Assembly: GCA_002686705.1 (NCBI GenBank)
Contig: NYYH01000076.1
Location: 1 to 64,000 of the forward strand
Direction of reading: 5' to 3'
From: Bacteroidota bacterium
GTDB taxonomy: Bacteria > Bacteroidota > Bacteroidia > Bacteroidales > F082
DNA length: 64,000 nucleotides
Both the position numbers and the translations under genes were made by a program. A model generated the notes under the pieces. It saw only the letters and a list, made by a program, of their open reading frames with translations. It was not told where the DNA came from and did no database searches. Shown here piece after piece: positions 29,299 to 38,939 of the stretch (its first letter is position 1; the number at the start of each line of letters is the position of its first letter).

Positions 29299-30060
29299 CT
29301 ACTTCTTTATCCAGTCGTAACCTTTCTCTTCAAGTTCTAGAGCCAATTCTTTTCTGCCTGATTTAACAATTTTTCCATCAAACATAACATGCACAAAATC
29401 AGGAACTATAAAATCAAGGAGGCGCTGATAATGCGTTATTACAAGAAAAGCATTTTTGTTTGAGCGAAATGCATTAACACCTTTTGCCACAACCTTTAGT
29501 GCATCAATATCAAGTCCTGAGTCGGTTTCGTCTAGTATAGCAAGAGTTGGCTCAAGCATTGCCAACTGGAAAATCTCATTTTTCTTCTTCTCTCCACCTG
29601 AAAAGCCCTCGTTAACCGAACGATTTGTTAACTTCGATTGAATATCAACAAGCTTTTTCATTTCTTCCATCTTCTGTAGGAATTCATTTGCTTTTATTGC
29701 TGGTAATCCTTCAAAGTCACGCTTTGCATTTAGTGCAGTACGCATAAAATTTGTAATGCTAACACCTGGTATCTCTACAGGATACTGGAAGCTAAGAAAA
29801 ATTCCTTCTTTTGCCCTAATGTCCGGTGGAACTTCAACTATATTATTTCCTTTGTAGATTATTTCTCCCGATGTAATTTCATATCCATTTCGGCCAGTAA
29901 TAGCTGCAGCTAATGTGCTTTTGCCTGTTCCGTTTGGACCCATTATAGCGTGAACTTCACCTCTATTAATGGAAAGGTTAATACCCTTAAGTATTTCATT
30001 TCCTCCAATAGAAACATGAAGATTTTTTATATCTAATAGCATATTTTCTTTTGTTTTCAT
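29299..30060 (-). CDS. sufC: SufC Fe-S cluster assembly ATPase
   Basis: The 253-residue ABC-type ATPase has Walker A GPNGTGKST (41-49), the signature FSGGEKKKNE and Walker B LAILDETDSGLD. The SufC-typical ETDSGLDIDAL follows Walker B. It powers the SufBCD scaffold. The ATG at 30042 (MLLDIKN) is an alternative start six residues inside. Gaps of 41 and 22 bases to sufB and sufD support an operon. Confidence 0.95.
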   Translation of the reverse strand: MKTKENMLLDIKNLHVSIGGNEILKGINLSINRGEVHAIMGPNGTGKSTLAAAITGRNGYEITSGEIIYKGNNIVEVPPDIRAKEGIFLSFQYPVEIPGVSITNFMRTALNAKRDFEGLPAIKANEFLQKMEEMKKLVDIQSKLTNRSVNEGFSGGEKKKNEIFQLAMLEPTLAILDETDSGLDIDALKVVAKGVNAFRSNKNAFLVITHYQRLLDFIVPDFVHVMFDGKIVKSGRKELALELEEKGYDWIKK

Positions 30061-30101
30061 TTTACAAATACACCTAATATTTGTTTGTTACTCAAACTAG
30101 T

Positions 30102-31556
30102 CTATCCCACACTTCCTTCGAGTGTTATTGCAAGGAGTTTTTGCGCCTCTGCGGCAAATTCCATTGGCAATTTATTTAATACTTCTTTTGCATATCCATT
30201 TACGATTAAGCTTATAGCTTGTTCGCTGTCAATACCTCTTTGCTGGCAATAAAACAGTTGATCTTCTGAAATTTTTGAGGTTGTAGCTTCATGTTCAACA
30301 ATTGCTGTATTGTTGTTGGTTTTTATGTATGGAAAAGTATGTGCTCCACATTTATCCCCAAGTAATAATGAATCACATTGAGAAAAGTTACGTGCATTCT
30401 TTGCTTTTTTTGATATCCTAACCAAACCTCGATAGCTGTTGTTACTTTTGCCAGCAGATATACCTTTTGAGATTATAGTGCTTCTAGAATTACTACCGAT
30501 ATGGATCATTTTAGTACCCGTATCTGCCTGTTGAAAATTATTAGTAACTGCAACAGAATAAAACTCACCTATTGAATTATCGCCAAGTAGTACACAACTT
30601 GGGTATTTCCAAGTGATTGCCGACCCCGTTTCTACCTGTGTCCAACTTATTTTTGAATTAATTCCCTTGCATAAACCTCTCTTGGTAACAAAGTTATATA
30701 CACCACCTTTTCCATCTTTATCACCAGGGTACCAGTTTTGTACAGTTGAATATTTTACTTCAGCATTATCGTGTGCAATAATTTCAACAATTGCTGCATG
30801 AAGCTGATGCTCATCGCGTTGTGGTGCTGTACACCCTTCCAGATAACTTACGTATCCACCTTCATCTGCCACAAGTAATGTTCGCTCAAATTGTCCTGTG
30901 TTTGCAGCATTTATACGAAAATATGTGCTTAACTCCATCGGACATCGTACGCCTTTCGGAATATAACAAAATGAACCATCACTAAATACTGCAGAATTAA
31001 GAGCAGCGAAATAATTGTCATTGTACGGAACAACAGTTCCAAGGTATTTCTTTACTAGTTCGGGGTGATTCTGTACGGCATCACTGAAAGAGCAAAAAAT
31101 AATGCCATATTTAGCTAACGTATCCTGAAATGTAGTTTTTACTGATACGCTATCGATAACAGCATCAACCGCTACACCGGTCATTACTTTTTGTTCTTCT
31201 AAAGATATTCCAAGTTTCTTAAAAGTATCAATTAATTCTGGATCAACTTCGTCAAGGCTTGCAAGTTCTTTTTTTGGCTTTGGGGCAGCATAATAAATAA
31301 TATCCTGATAATTAATTGGTGGATGCTTAAGCAGTGCCCAATCCGGTTCATCAATTGTTAACCAATAACGATATGCTTTTAATCTGTATTCAAGTAGCCA
31401 ATCTGGCTCCTTTTTCTTATTTGATATAAGTCTTACAATGTCCTCACTTAGCCCTTTGGGGGCTGTTTCAGTTTCAATATCAGTAAAGAAACCATATTTA
31501 TAATCACCTGATGTAACCTCTTCTAATATTTTCCCGTTTTTCTTTTCTTCGTTCAT
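30102..31556 (-). CDS. sufB: SufB Fe-S cluster assembly scaffold subunit
   Basis: The product is 484 residues from the ATG at 31554-31556, the usual SufB length. SufB motifs include [27 protein letters not shown] (conserved Cys) and CDSLLLGD. An in-frame ATG 81 bases upstream would add a segment with no SufB likeness, and that extension would cover a TAnnTTTG promoter. The shorter start is therefore chosen. First gene of sufB-C-D-S-E-sufT; cytosolic Fe-S assembly. Confidence 0.95.
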   Translation of the reverse strand: MNEEKKNGKILEEVTSGDYKYGFFTDIETETAPKGLSEDIVRLISNKKKEPDWLLEYRLKAYRYWLTIDEPDWALLKHPPINYQDIIYYAAPKPKKELASLDEVDPELIDTFKKLGISLEEQKVMTGVAVDAVIDSVSVKTTFQDTLAKYGIIFCSFSDAVQNHPELVKKYLGTVVPYNDNYFAALNSAVFSDGSFCYIPKGVRCPMELSTYFRINAANTGQFERTLLVADEGGYVSYLEGCTAPQRDEHQLHAAIVEIIAHDNAEVKYSTVQNWYPGDKDGKGGVYNFVTKRGLCKGINSKISWTQVETGSAITWKYPSCVLLGDNSIGEFYSVAVTNNFQQADTGTKMIHIGSNSRSTIISKGISAGKSNNSYRGLVRISKKAKNARNFSQCDSLLLGDKCGAHTFPYIKTNNNTAIVEHEATTSKISEDQLFYCQQRGIDSEQAISLIVNGYAKEVLNKLPMEFAAEAQKLLAITLEGSVG

Positions 31557-31591
31557 CACATGCCTATTTAGAACAATTTTAAATAAGACTG

Positions 31592-31599
31592 CAAAAATA
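31592..31599 (-). promoter_or_regulatory. Bacteroidota -7 element of the suf operon
   Basis: The minus strand reads TATTTTTG, an exact TAnnTTTG match 36 bases before the chosen sufB ATG. It supports the start at 31556. Confidence 0.5.
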
Positions 31600-31652
31600 G
31601 TAAATTTACTCATATTTAATACTATTAAATTTCGCAATACTTAATATAAAGT

Positions 31653-31664
31653 TGAGTTAACTCA
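31653..31664. promoter_or_regulatory. 12-bp perfect palindrome upstream of sufB
   Basis: TGAGTTAACTCA is a perfect palindrome about 54 bases upstream of the suf -7 element, in the gap between divergent sufB and the PNPOx-like gene. It could be an operator; nothing in the sequence names the regulator. Confidence 0.3.
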
Positions 31665-31771
31665 GAGAGGCAGACTTACTCAATTCTTCACACATGAATT
31701 GAAGGATATTTGGAGCTATAAAATTGGTTCAATCTCTCGAGAATGGTATGATTAAATTCCTGCAATTTGTT

Positions 31772-31779
31772 TACATTTG
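31772..31779 (+). promoter_or_regulatory. Bacteroidota -7 element before the PNPOx-like gene
   Basis: TACATTTG is an exact TAnnTTTG match 62 bases before the ATG at 31841. No clear -33 element. Confidence 0.35.
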
Positions 31780-31840
31780 TAGGAAGTAAAGCATATAAGC
31801 TTGAATAGGATTGAATTAGTATAACCCAAACACAATTAAT

Positions 31841-32314
31841 ATGAAAGGTGACTATACAAAAGAACAGACCAGATCTCACATTGAGGTTGTTATGAAAAAT
31901 GCTCTTTTTTGTCATCTTGGGATGGCTAGTAATAACAATCCGTATGTTGTAACTGTTAATTTCGGATATGATGACGAATATATCTATTTTCATGGCGCAC
32001 AAAAAGGTAAAAAGGTCGATATGATTACCGACAACCCTAATGTATGTTTCGAAATTAATTATGTAGATAGTATACTTTCCAATAAGCAAGCATGTAATTG
32101 GGGTACGAAATACCGATCAATAATTGGATATGGAAAAGTAGAGATACTTATGGATGAAGCGGAAAGAGAGAAAGCTTTGTTAGCTATTATGTATAAGTAT
32201 TCAGGTACAAAAGAACATGAATTTAACGAACATAATTTGTCACATATGAATGTATACCGAATTAAGCATAATTGTGTCACAACTAAGCAGAGTCACTGGA
32301 AATGGGATGAGTAG
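31841..32314 (+). CDS. Pyridoxamine 5'-phosphate oxidase-family flavoprotein (NimA-like)
   Basis: The 157-residue product has the split-barrel flavin-binding fold: NALFCHLGMASNNNPYVVTVNFGYD near the N-terminus, YIYFHGAQKGKKVDMI (NimA-like HxAxxGxK), and KYRSIIGYGKVEIL. Relatives bind FMN or related cofactors; some (Nim) reduce nitroimidazoles. Which reaction this one performs is unknown. It is divergent from sufB and ends 174 bases before tRNA-Asn. Confidence 0.85.
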   Translation: MKGDYTKEQTRSHIEVVMKNALFCHLGMASNNNPYVVTVNFGYDDEYIYFHGAQKGKKVDMITDNPNVCFEINYVDSILSNKQACNWGTKYRSIIGYGKVEILMDEAEREKALLAIMYKYSGTKEHEFNEHNLSHMNVYRIKHNCVTTKQSHWKWDE

Positions 32315-32437
32315 TGGACTATTGTATAAAAGTGATTCTTTGTAATTTTAAGATTTTGGTAGAATTGGAAATCAGTACTTGTAATTAATAGGTTTAAGTA
32401 CCTATTAGAAACCTCCTCAAAAAAGTTTAAAAAATAT

Positions 32438-32466
32438 TTGCATAATTAGAATAATAATTATCTTTG
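32438..32466 (+). promoter_or_regulatory. Promoter of tRNA-Asn
   Basis: TTG (32438-32440), 18 bases, then TATCTTTG (32459-32466), an exact -7 match. The predicted transcript start is about 15-20 bases before the mature tRNA. This is the cleanest promoter in the window. Confidence 0.75.
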
Positions 32467-32488
32467 CGCCTCCTTTTTAAGGGAACAT

Positions 32489-32562
32489 TCCTCCTTAGCT
32501 CAGTTGGTTAGAGCACCTGACTGTTAATCAGGGTGTCCTTGGTTCGAGTCCAAGAGGAGGAG
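32489..32562 (+). tRNA. tRNA-Asn (GTT)
   Basis: A full cloverleaf is visible: acceptor TCCTCCT / AGGAGGA with discriminator G; D arm AGCTCAGTTGGTTAGAGC; anticodon stem CCTGA/TCAGG with loop CTGTTAA and anticodon GTT at 32523-32525; T arm CTTGG-TTCGAGT-CCAAG. CCA is not encoded in full. A promoter lies upstream and a strong terminator just downstream. Confidence 0.97.
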
Positions 32563-32563
32563 C

Positions 32564-32595
32564 AAAAAGGCCGCAATAATTGCGGCTTTTTTTTT
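32564..32595 (+). terminator. Rho-independent terminator of tRNA-Asn
   Basis: A 7-bp stem GCCGCAA / TTGCGGC with a 3-base loop (570-586) is followed by nine T (587-595). Confidence 0.92.
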
Positions 32596-32647
32596 ATCCA
32601 ATTTGTATTACATTATATTTCTAAAAGAAATATAGCCTAATTTTAAT

Positions 32648-34156
32648 TTATCTCCGAATAACTTTAGCAAGCCCTATTCCACTTTTAGAATGCACTTGGA
32701 TAAAGTATAATCCATTTGAATAGTCGCTTAGGTCTAGATCGATTTTATCAAGATTCGGGTTTAGTTTGATGGACTGTAATAATTGGCCATTCAAATCTAT
32801 TATGTTTAACAAATAGCTACTATTCAATCCACTTACAGTACATCTATTACTCGTAATATTAGGGTAAACTTTGATAGGCTGCATCGGCATTGCTTCAGAA
32901 ACTGAAGAGCCCCAGAGGTCGTCATACCATCCATAATGTATTATTATAGTATCCGGTTTAGAAGCAGGTAAAGATGAAGATTGCTTATTAACATCATCAT
33001 AGGAAAAACCATAAGCTAACCTATCAATACTAATACCTGGCTGATGCCAAAATTCTGCATAATGGTTAAATGGTGGTGTCTTATAGTATTTAGTAGGATC
33101 ATTCCAGTCCTGTACATCCGAGTTGGTAAGATCAATAACACCCCTGTGGAATGCAGCACACAACCATTTCTGTACATTTTTATCGTTAGGTGGATTTTGG
33201 ATAGTTTGAGCTAAAACTCCCTGTCCACCCCAAATATCTATTGTCGTAGGCCTACCAGCAATCTGTCCTACTTGACCTAAATTACCTAGTGACTTACCAA
33301 TAAATGTAAGCGTATCATAGGTATTCACCAAACCAAACCATAAATTTCCATTAGGATCTTTAAATCTCAGTGTGTCAGTTTTGTATTTATCCCAAATAGC
33401 ATCTACATGGCTTTTAAAATAATGCCTCCCTATACCATCATGAAAAAATGCATCTGTTTTGGAAAATTGACGAATAACACCATTTGTAGTGTCAAGACAA
33501 TGTTTATATGTTGTATCAGCTATAATTAATTCCGTAAATCTGGCAATGACATCAGCATGTGCGGCTGAATCGCCTAGGGTAACGTTGCCGGTATCTGTTT
33601 TTACTTCTAGGCTAATAGGTCTGCTATAAGCATCTACTCGGGAGTTATTACCATAAAATAATCCACCATGAGTAGAGTTATTTGATGTAAATTCGATAAA
33701 CTCGTATATAATTTTTAAGTTAGGGTCACTTGGATTTGTTATATTCGGTTGGGTATTGCCAGCTGGAATTGTATCTCCTGGCTGGTTTTGAAAGCGCATA
33801 TATAACTGACTATTTTCGGAAATCCAAACCCGACCGCTTATTATCGGCTGTAATGGTATTGTATTATCAGTAATTTCTGATAATTGGAAAAAGCAATCAG
33901 CAAACATAGAGTCTTGCCCCGGCAACTCAGGTGAACGATAAACTGAATTATCAAGAGTGTCTTGAATAATCTGAGTACCGTCTTTATCGACCCAAAGAAA
34001 TAAGTTATGATTTTCTTGTTGCTGACCGATGATAGCAACAAAAATACTGTCATCTGCTATGTCCGAATGATTAACTATTTTAACCGGAATAGTTTGTGCA
34101 AGAAGACTTCCATCAATAAAGATCAGAATCGTTAGTATTATACTTAACTGTTTCAT
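32648..34156 (-). CDS. GH64-like beta-1,3-glucanase with T9SS type A sorting domain
   Basis: The 502-residue product has a signal peptide (1-20). The body resembles glycoside hydrolase family 64 and thaumatin-like beta-1,3-glucanases: SGRVWISENSQLYMRF (108-123), then NPSDPNLKIIYEFIEFT and NSRVDAYSRPI. In GH64 a Glu and an Asp in these two motifs are catalytic; E155 and D175 are the candidates here. The end is a type A sorting domain (about 425-502, MPMQPIKVYPNI... to KVIRR). It should degrade laminarin-like glucan outside the cell. It stands alone, convergent with tRNA-Asn. Confidence 0.82.
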   Translation of the reverse strand: MKQLSIILTILIFIDGSLLAQTIPVKIVNHSDIADDSIFVAIIGQQQENHNLFLWVDKDGTQIIQDTLDNSVYRSPELPGQDSMFADCFFQLSEITDNTIPLQPIISGRVWISENSQLYMRFQNQPGDTIPAGNTQPNITNPSDPNLKIIYEFIEFTSNNSTHGGLFYGNNSRVDAYSRPISLEVKTDTGNVTLGDSAAHADVIARFTELIIADTTYKHCLDTTNGVIRQFSKTDAFFHDGIGRHYFKSHVDAIWDKYKTDTLRFKDPNGNLWFGLVNTYDTLTFIGKSLGNLGQVGQIAGRPTTIDIWGGQGVLAQTIQNPPNDKNVQKWLCAAFHRGVIDLTNSDVQDWNDPTKYYKTPPFNHYAEFWHQPGISIDRLAYGFSYDDVNKQSSSLPASKPDTIIIHYGWYDDLWGSSVSEAMPMQPIKVYPNITSNRCTVSGLNSSYLLNIIDLNGQLLQSIKLNPNLDKIDLDLSDYSNGLYFIQVHSKSGIGLAKVIRR

Positions 34157-34407
34157 TTATAGCCCTTTCTTCTTTAATAAGAAATTAAGTATTAAAAGTA
34201 TTAAATACAAACGTACTATTTATATTTTGATATTGCAACTAGTGAAGAAGCTTATAATTGCAAAATAATATGACATTTCTCGGACTGGAAACAAATTATC
34301 CTCTCTGGATCAGCTGATTCTTTGAGAGGGTGTATTGGAGGAGGGGCGCTAAAAATCAGAAGGTTAAGACTTTAAAGGTTGTAACCTTTTTTGATTTAAA
34401 CTACTAA
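34157..34407. other. Intergenic stretch with an unassigned hairpin
   Basis: No gene is seen. A possible stem CCTCTC / GAGAGG (34300-34329) encloses the 10-bp palindrome ATCAGCTGAT (34309-34318). It has no T run, so it is not a standard terminator. A second small hairpin (AAAGGT / ACCTTT) near 34371-34390 is followed by T6 on the plus strand, but no plus-strand gene lies upstream. Confidence 0.3.
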
Positions 34408-35085
34408 CTAAAATCGGAATCCGAGATTTAAAAATATCTGGTAGGGTTTTGATTGAATATCGTTCTTAAACAGATCAGTAAATCCATAATTTAATCCTGC
34501 TTCAAGGAAGAGGAATGCTGCATCAACACCTATTCCTCCTTGTCCATACATCATAAAAGAGTTAATGTTGTCCTTTGTAATGTTAATATCATTACTTCCA
34601 ACTCCCAAGGCAAATGTTGGTACGGCACTAACGAAAACACGTAACCCAACAATCCTACTTGTTATAGACAATACATTAATTCCAAAGGTGATTGGCACAT
34701 CAACACTTCTAACGCTGAAAGCTCCATCCAATATATTATTAGGATCTGATGAATTAGACAAATCATGTAGATTATAAACAGGATTATTGTATCTGGCACC
34801 TAACTCCCAGTAAAAAAATCTTCCGCGTTTGTAAGTTGCTCCCAATATAAATCCTGGTGCAACTACAGACTCATATTTATCAGATGCTATACTTATTTCA
34901 TTTACACTCAACCCAGCAAATACCTTAAACTCATCACGTCTTTTTCTATCCTTTTTTTTCTGTTTAGGCTCAGTATTCTGAACCTGTAAACTGTCAGTTT
35001 GCGCAAAAATATTATTAGAAATAAAAATAATAACCAACGCCAAAAGAATTGGTTTAATACCTAAAATAATCTTGTTGTTTTCCAT
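34408..35085 (-). CDS. Outer-membrane beta-barrel protein of unknown function (PorT-like size)
   Basis: The 225-residue product has a signal peptide (about 1-29), a charged linker (KQKKKDRKRRDE, 42-53), and alternating amphipathic strands ending QIFLNLGFRF with a terminal Phe. This fits a small outer-membrane barrel of about eight strands, of the type often annotated as outer membrane beta-barrel or PorT family in Bacteroidota. The function is unknown. An exact -7 element (TATATTTG, minus strand, 35130-35137) is upstream. It is not linked to a T9SS operon here. Confidence 0.65.
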   Translation of the reverse strand: MENNKIILGIKPILLALVIIFISNNIFAQTDSLQVQNTEPKQKKKDRKRRDEFKVFAGLSVNEISIASDKYESVVAPGFILGATYKRGRFFYWELGARYNNPVYNLHDLSNSSDPNNILDGAFSVRSVDVPITFGINVLSITSRIVGLRVFVSAVPTFALGVGSNDINITKDNINSFMMYGQGGIGVDAAFLFLEAGLNYGFTDLFKNDIQSKPYQIFLNLGFRF

Positions 35086-35129
35086 TAGTTATATTTTTAA
35101 AATTACAGCATTAGATTATATGTTGAGCA

Positions 35130-35137
35130 CAAATATA
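35130..35137 (-). promoter_or_regulatory. Bacteroidota -7 element before the beta-barrel gene
   Basis: The minus strand reads TATATTTG, 44 bases before the ATG at 35085. Confidence 0.4.
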
Positions 35138-35321
35138 AGTATAAATTGTACTTTCTTATTATTCTCAGAGAAGTGAGCATTAGTTGCATAGTGAAATTAC
35201 CAAAATTGATTCAGGATTTGGACTAATAAATAAAAATGAATCCAATAAAATTGTTAGAATCTATGTACTCCAAACGATATAAAGGTTCATCATTAAAGTT
35301 CAAAATACCAAAGCAAATGTA

Positions 35322-38300
35322 TTAATCGGCTACATTTTCTTTCTCAACCTCACAAATATTGTCATCCATTCCCCGATCCATTAGCACAAGGTAAGGATCG
35401 ATTCCTGCTGTTGCCGGAATTTGATCAGTAATAACCTCAACAGTACTACTATCTTCTGTAAACTTGTGTTTTTTGTAATAAATAGGCTCACCTTCCACGT
35501 CAATTAAGGCAACGTAAATGTAATCGTTAAGAGGAGCAGAGGTTTGATTACCAACGCTGTCGGCATAGTATTTTTTAGTTTCTACGTCCAAAGTCACAAC
35601 ATATTTACCATCTTCTGTAAGTTTATATTGAGCACCGTTTATTTTATTCTCATATAGTGTAATATTTAGAAAAAGGTCAGTTATTAAATATTTCATACTA
35701 TCAGGAGCTACCTTGTAAAACTCATCAACCAGGTCGGTAGCAAGTGCAAATGTGTCGAGTCTAAATCCAAATTTATTAACAATACGACTCAAAGCTTTCC
35801 CAACAGAATCTTCACCAATATAATCTTGCAGAGCATACATCGCCACCGTGCTTTTTTTGTAACCTATATACGATTGCTGGATTGATGATACAAGCAAAGG
35901 TTTTTCTCCTTCTGTATCCATTTTGCGATGTCGTAGGTAGTACGACATTTCACGTTTACGGTAGTTCTTACCAATTTTTTCACCGAATTTTTTTTCGGTT
36001 AATCTTTCCATTACATATTGACACAAGGTTTCCGTTAGCATAAACGCACCCTCAGCAAAGGCCGGTGTTACTATTCCAGCCCACCAGTGATGAGCATTTT
36101 CGTGAGCAGCAATACCATAAACAATATCAATATCATCTTCCTCAAAACGGGTAACAAATCCTGCCGATTCTCTCCAAATAAAAGTTGTTGGAAAATGGCG
36201 TGCCCCACCCTCGGTCATATAATCAGGAACCTCAACAACTCGAAGATCCTTATAAGGATATTTAGAGAAATATTTATTCCCATAATCGTAAGAATCTTTT
36301 AATCCATCAAGTATACTGTTAATATTGTAGTCATGTTTTGGATGATAATATACTTCCAAATTAACTCCCTTATATTGTTCACGTGTAACATCATATCTTG
36401 CTGAAAGAATAGGAATTTCATTTTCTATTATAGTATCAGTTTTAAAGTGGAAATAATTCCTGTTATCCACTTGCCAATGGTCGATCAACCTACCACCTGA
36501 TACTACCGTTTGGTCGCTTGAAGTGCTGATAATTGATTCATAATTCGGTCGGCAAATATCGACAATGCAATTACTTCCGTCAGCATCCTGTATCCTTGGA
36601 GCATCAGGTTTATCTGGCAAGTCAAACTCTTTGCGATAACTATCTCTAACCAATTCGACATTCGCATTATATCCTATTAATGGGAAATATTGGGCATGAA
36701 AACTGGAAAGCATAAGGCTAGTTCCATTTTCTACAATCTCATTTTTTGGTTGATTCTCTGAAAATCCTCGAGCAACAATATCATACTTAAAACTCATAAG
36801 CATTGAGTCTCCGGGTAATAAAGGATCATCAAATTCAATAATTCGAAAGCCAAACTCTTCAGCATGCAGTTTTTTTGTATTTGGTCTGTCAAATTCTATA
36901 GGACTCAGTTTACTTAGGTTCCAGTCGTTGAGGTTCACATACAATTTATTAATAGGCATATCATGATGGTTATACAACAAATATTCACCTTCAATATTTA
37001 CAGTTCTCGATGTTGGGAACAAATCTACAATCAGATTTATATCAAGTATGGTTGGTTGATTTGCATTTGCATAAATCGAGAATTTTTTTTCATAATCAGA
37101 TTGCATTTTATGTCCCTCAAATTCTGAATAATATGGATTCAATATATATTTATTATATCCAATGAAACTTCCAGTTATCACAAACAGAATTATTAAGATT
37201 GAGAGTCCACTTACCTGATTGTTAGTAATGGTAGATAGTACATACTTTAATCTTATCCTTATTGAATTTTCATTCGACCTACGCCAAAGTAATATTGTTA
37301 ACCAGGCTATTATAGCGCCAAAAAACAACCAATATATGTCGTACCAAAGGATAGACTGCCAATAATGACCAAAACCATTAATATTGGAATAAATAAAATC
37401 GGGAACACGACCGTAACGGAATAAATAGTTATCAAAGTTAAACGCCCCAAAAATGAGTAGATCGGCAACAAAATATAGGGCACACCAGAAAAATCCAACA
37501 TATTTATTAGGACTAAGGTTTTGGATAAAGAGAACCACTATGGCCATATGCAGAAAAATCAAAAAATCCACACCAAAAAGTTGCCTGAAATATAAGCCTA
37601 ACTCTATATCAGTAAAATCAAGGATAAAAACTTGACTAATAATACCTGCAGCCATAGTGAGGCCAAGATACAGTATGTAAATCCCTATCAATGTCATTAA
37701 TTTATTCGCATAGTTAAACCAGTTAGGAATGGGCAGCGTGTTGACAATTTCATCAGTACGATAGTCTTTTTCTTTCCACACAAGCATGCCACCAAAAAAT
37801 ATTGTCATAGGCAACATATAAATCCAAATATGCATAGTTTGACGCAAGAACCAAGATGTAAATGGGTACCTGTAACCTGTATGACTACCCAGATTTCCCA
37901 TAAAATTTGTACATATTTCTGTTAATGCCAAAGCTGTAAGTATTAGGAAAGCTGGATGAAAAACTATTTTTTTGAAATCGCGCCAGGAAATAGTCAGGCA
38001 TTGTGAAAAGCTAAACAACTTATTATTCATAAAAGTAATTTTCGGTGCTTCCACATTATAATCTATAATGTCAGTATTTTCCGAAATAACCTTTAGGTGC
38101 TTTTTCTTTTTTTCAAGAAAAGCAACAAACTCAAATTTTCTATATACCCATACTAAACTTAATACACTTACAGTTAGCCAGATAAATCTATTTAGCAAAA
38201 ATGTTGCATTCACCGGCATTAGGAGTTCGTTCATATCCGTCGTTGTCCAGTATTGTGTATAGACAGACAATGCAGTAATCCCAAAGGGATCAAGTAGTAC

Positions 38301-38918
38301 TTTCAACGACTCATTATCCATCCGGTGAAGCATAATACCTATGATTCCGTAGACAGCCAGGAATGCAATTGCTGCAAGGTAGGTAGCTGTCATTTTGCGT
38401 GTTAAGGTAGCCAGCGCAAATAGAACTCCTCCCATTAATAAGAGGTTTGGAATAATAATTAAAACTATTGGCAATAGATAACTACCAAAATGATAAGGTC
38501 CGCTAAGAGATTTATCTAGAAATAAAATTCCTATTTCAAACGCAAGTATAATACCAATAAAAAGAAGCAGGTTGGCAATGAAACTTCCTGTAAATCTACC
38601 ACCCAGATATTGTAATTTACTAATAGGCCTTGAAAAGATCACTTCATGTATATTATTCTCAAAATCCTTGGCAATCGATCTTCCAATAATCACCATCGTA
38701 AACAATAATCCCAGAACGCCCATTCGGGCTAAAATTTGTGCAATAATGATTGGTGCATTGTGCCATTCTTTTCCATGGGCCACTCCCATAAACTGTACAT
38801 ATGGGTCTGTTGTAAGAACAAAGACAAGTATACCTGCAAAAAAGATGATAAAAAAGATATAAAAGGCCGGGCTCTTAAGGTTTTTCTTTAACTCTAGTAA
38901 AAATATATTGTAAAACAT
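35322..38918 (-). CDS. ABC transporter permease fused to an M1-family peptidase domain
   Basis: The 1198-residue product starts with two ABC-2-type permease blocks (about 1-600, roughly a dozen membrane helices, including MVIIGRSIAKDFENNIHEVIFSRPIS). The second half is periplasmic and ends in an M1 (gluzincin) peptidase domain with HENAHHWW (939-946) and the third zinc ligand in LTETLCQ (E963). The spacing HExxH-X19-E is one residue longer than in classical M1 enzymes but fits other fused permeases of this type that I recall. It pairs with the ATPase gene, whose stop lies 21 bases upstream of this start, and is probably regulated by the divergent LytS/LytTR pair. Transported substrate unknown. 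Confidence 0.87.
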   Translation of the reverse strand: MFYNIFLLELKKNLKSPAFYIFFIIFFAGILVFVLTTDPYVQFMGVAHGKEWHNAPIIIAQILARMGVLGLLFTMVIIGRSIAKDFENNIHEVIFSRPISKLQYLGGRFTGSFIANLLLFIGIILAFEIGILFLDKSLSGPYHFGSYLLPIVLIIIPNLLLMGGVLFALATLTRKMTATYLAAIAFLAVYGIIGIMLHRMDNESLKVLLDPFGITALSVYTQYWTTTDMNELLMPVNATFLLNRFIWLTVSVLSLVWVYRKFEFVAFLEKKKKHLKVISENTDIIDYNVEAPKITFMNNKLFSFSQCLTISWRDFKKIVFHPAFLILTALALTEICTNFMGNLGSHTGYRYPFTSWFLRQTMHIWIYMLPMTIFFGGMLVWKEKDYRTDEIVNTLPIPNWFNYANKLMTLIGIYILYLGLTMAAGIISQVFILDFTDIELGLYFRQLFGVDFLIFLHMAIVVLFIQNLSPNKYVGFFWCALYFVADLLIFGAFNFDNYLFRYGRVPDFIYSNINGFGHYWQSILWYDIYWLFFGAIIAWLTILLWRRSNENSIRIRLKYVLSTITNNQVSGLSILIILFVITGSFIGYNKYILNPYYSEFEGHKMQSDYEKKFSIYANANQPTILDINLIVDLFPTSRTVNIEGEYLLYNHHDMPINKLYVNLNDWNLSKLSPIEFDRPNTKKLHAEEFGFRIIEFDDPLLPGDSMLMSFKYDIVARGFSENQPKNEIVENGTSLMLSSFHAQYFPLIGYNANVELVRDSYRKEFDLPDKPDAPRIQDADGSNCIVDICRPNYESIISTSSDQTVVSGGRLIDHWQVDNRNYFHFKTDTIIENEIPILSARYDVTREQYKGVNLEVYYHPKHDYNINSILDGLKDSYDYGNKYFSKYPYKDLRVVEVPDYMTEGGARHFPTTFIWRESAGFVTRFEEDDIDIVYGIAAHENAHHWWAGIVTPAFAEGAFMLTETLCQYVMERLTEKKFGEKIGKNYRKREMSYYLRHRKMDTEGEKPLLVSSIQQSYIGYKKSTVAMYALQDYIGEDSVGKALSRIVNKFGFRLDTFALATDLVDEFYKVAPDSMKYLITDLFLNITLYENKINGAQYKLTEDGKYVVTLDVETKKYYADSVGNQTSAPLNDYIYVALIDVEGEPIYYKKHKFTEDSSTVEVITDQIPATAGIDPYLVLMDRGMDDNICEVEKENVAD

Positions 38919-38939
38919 GATACAGTGTGTTTAAGTTTA

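Noticed and set aside
31557..31637. 27-residue upstream extension of SufB
   Set aside because: It would cross the suf -7 element and has no similarity to SufB; the ATG at 31556 gives the usual length.
34371..34390. Hairpin with T6 on the + strand
   Set aside because: No + strand gene lies upstream to terminate, and on the minus strand it lacks a T run.
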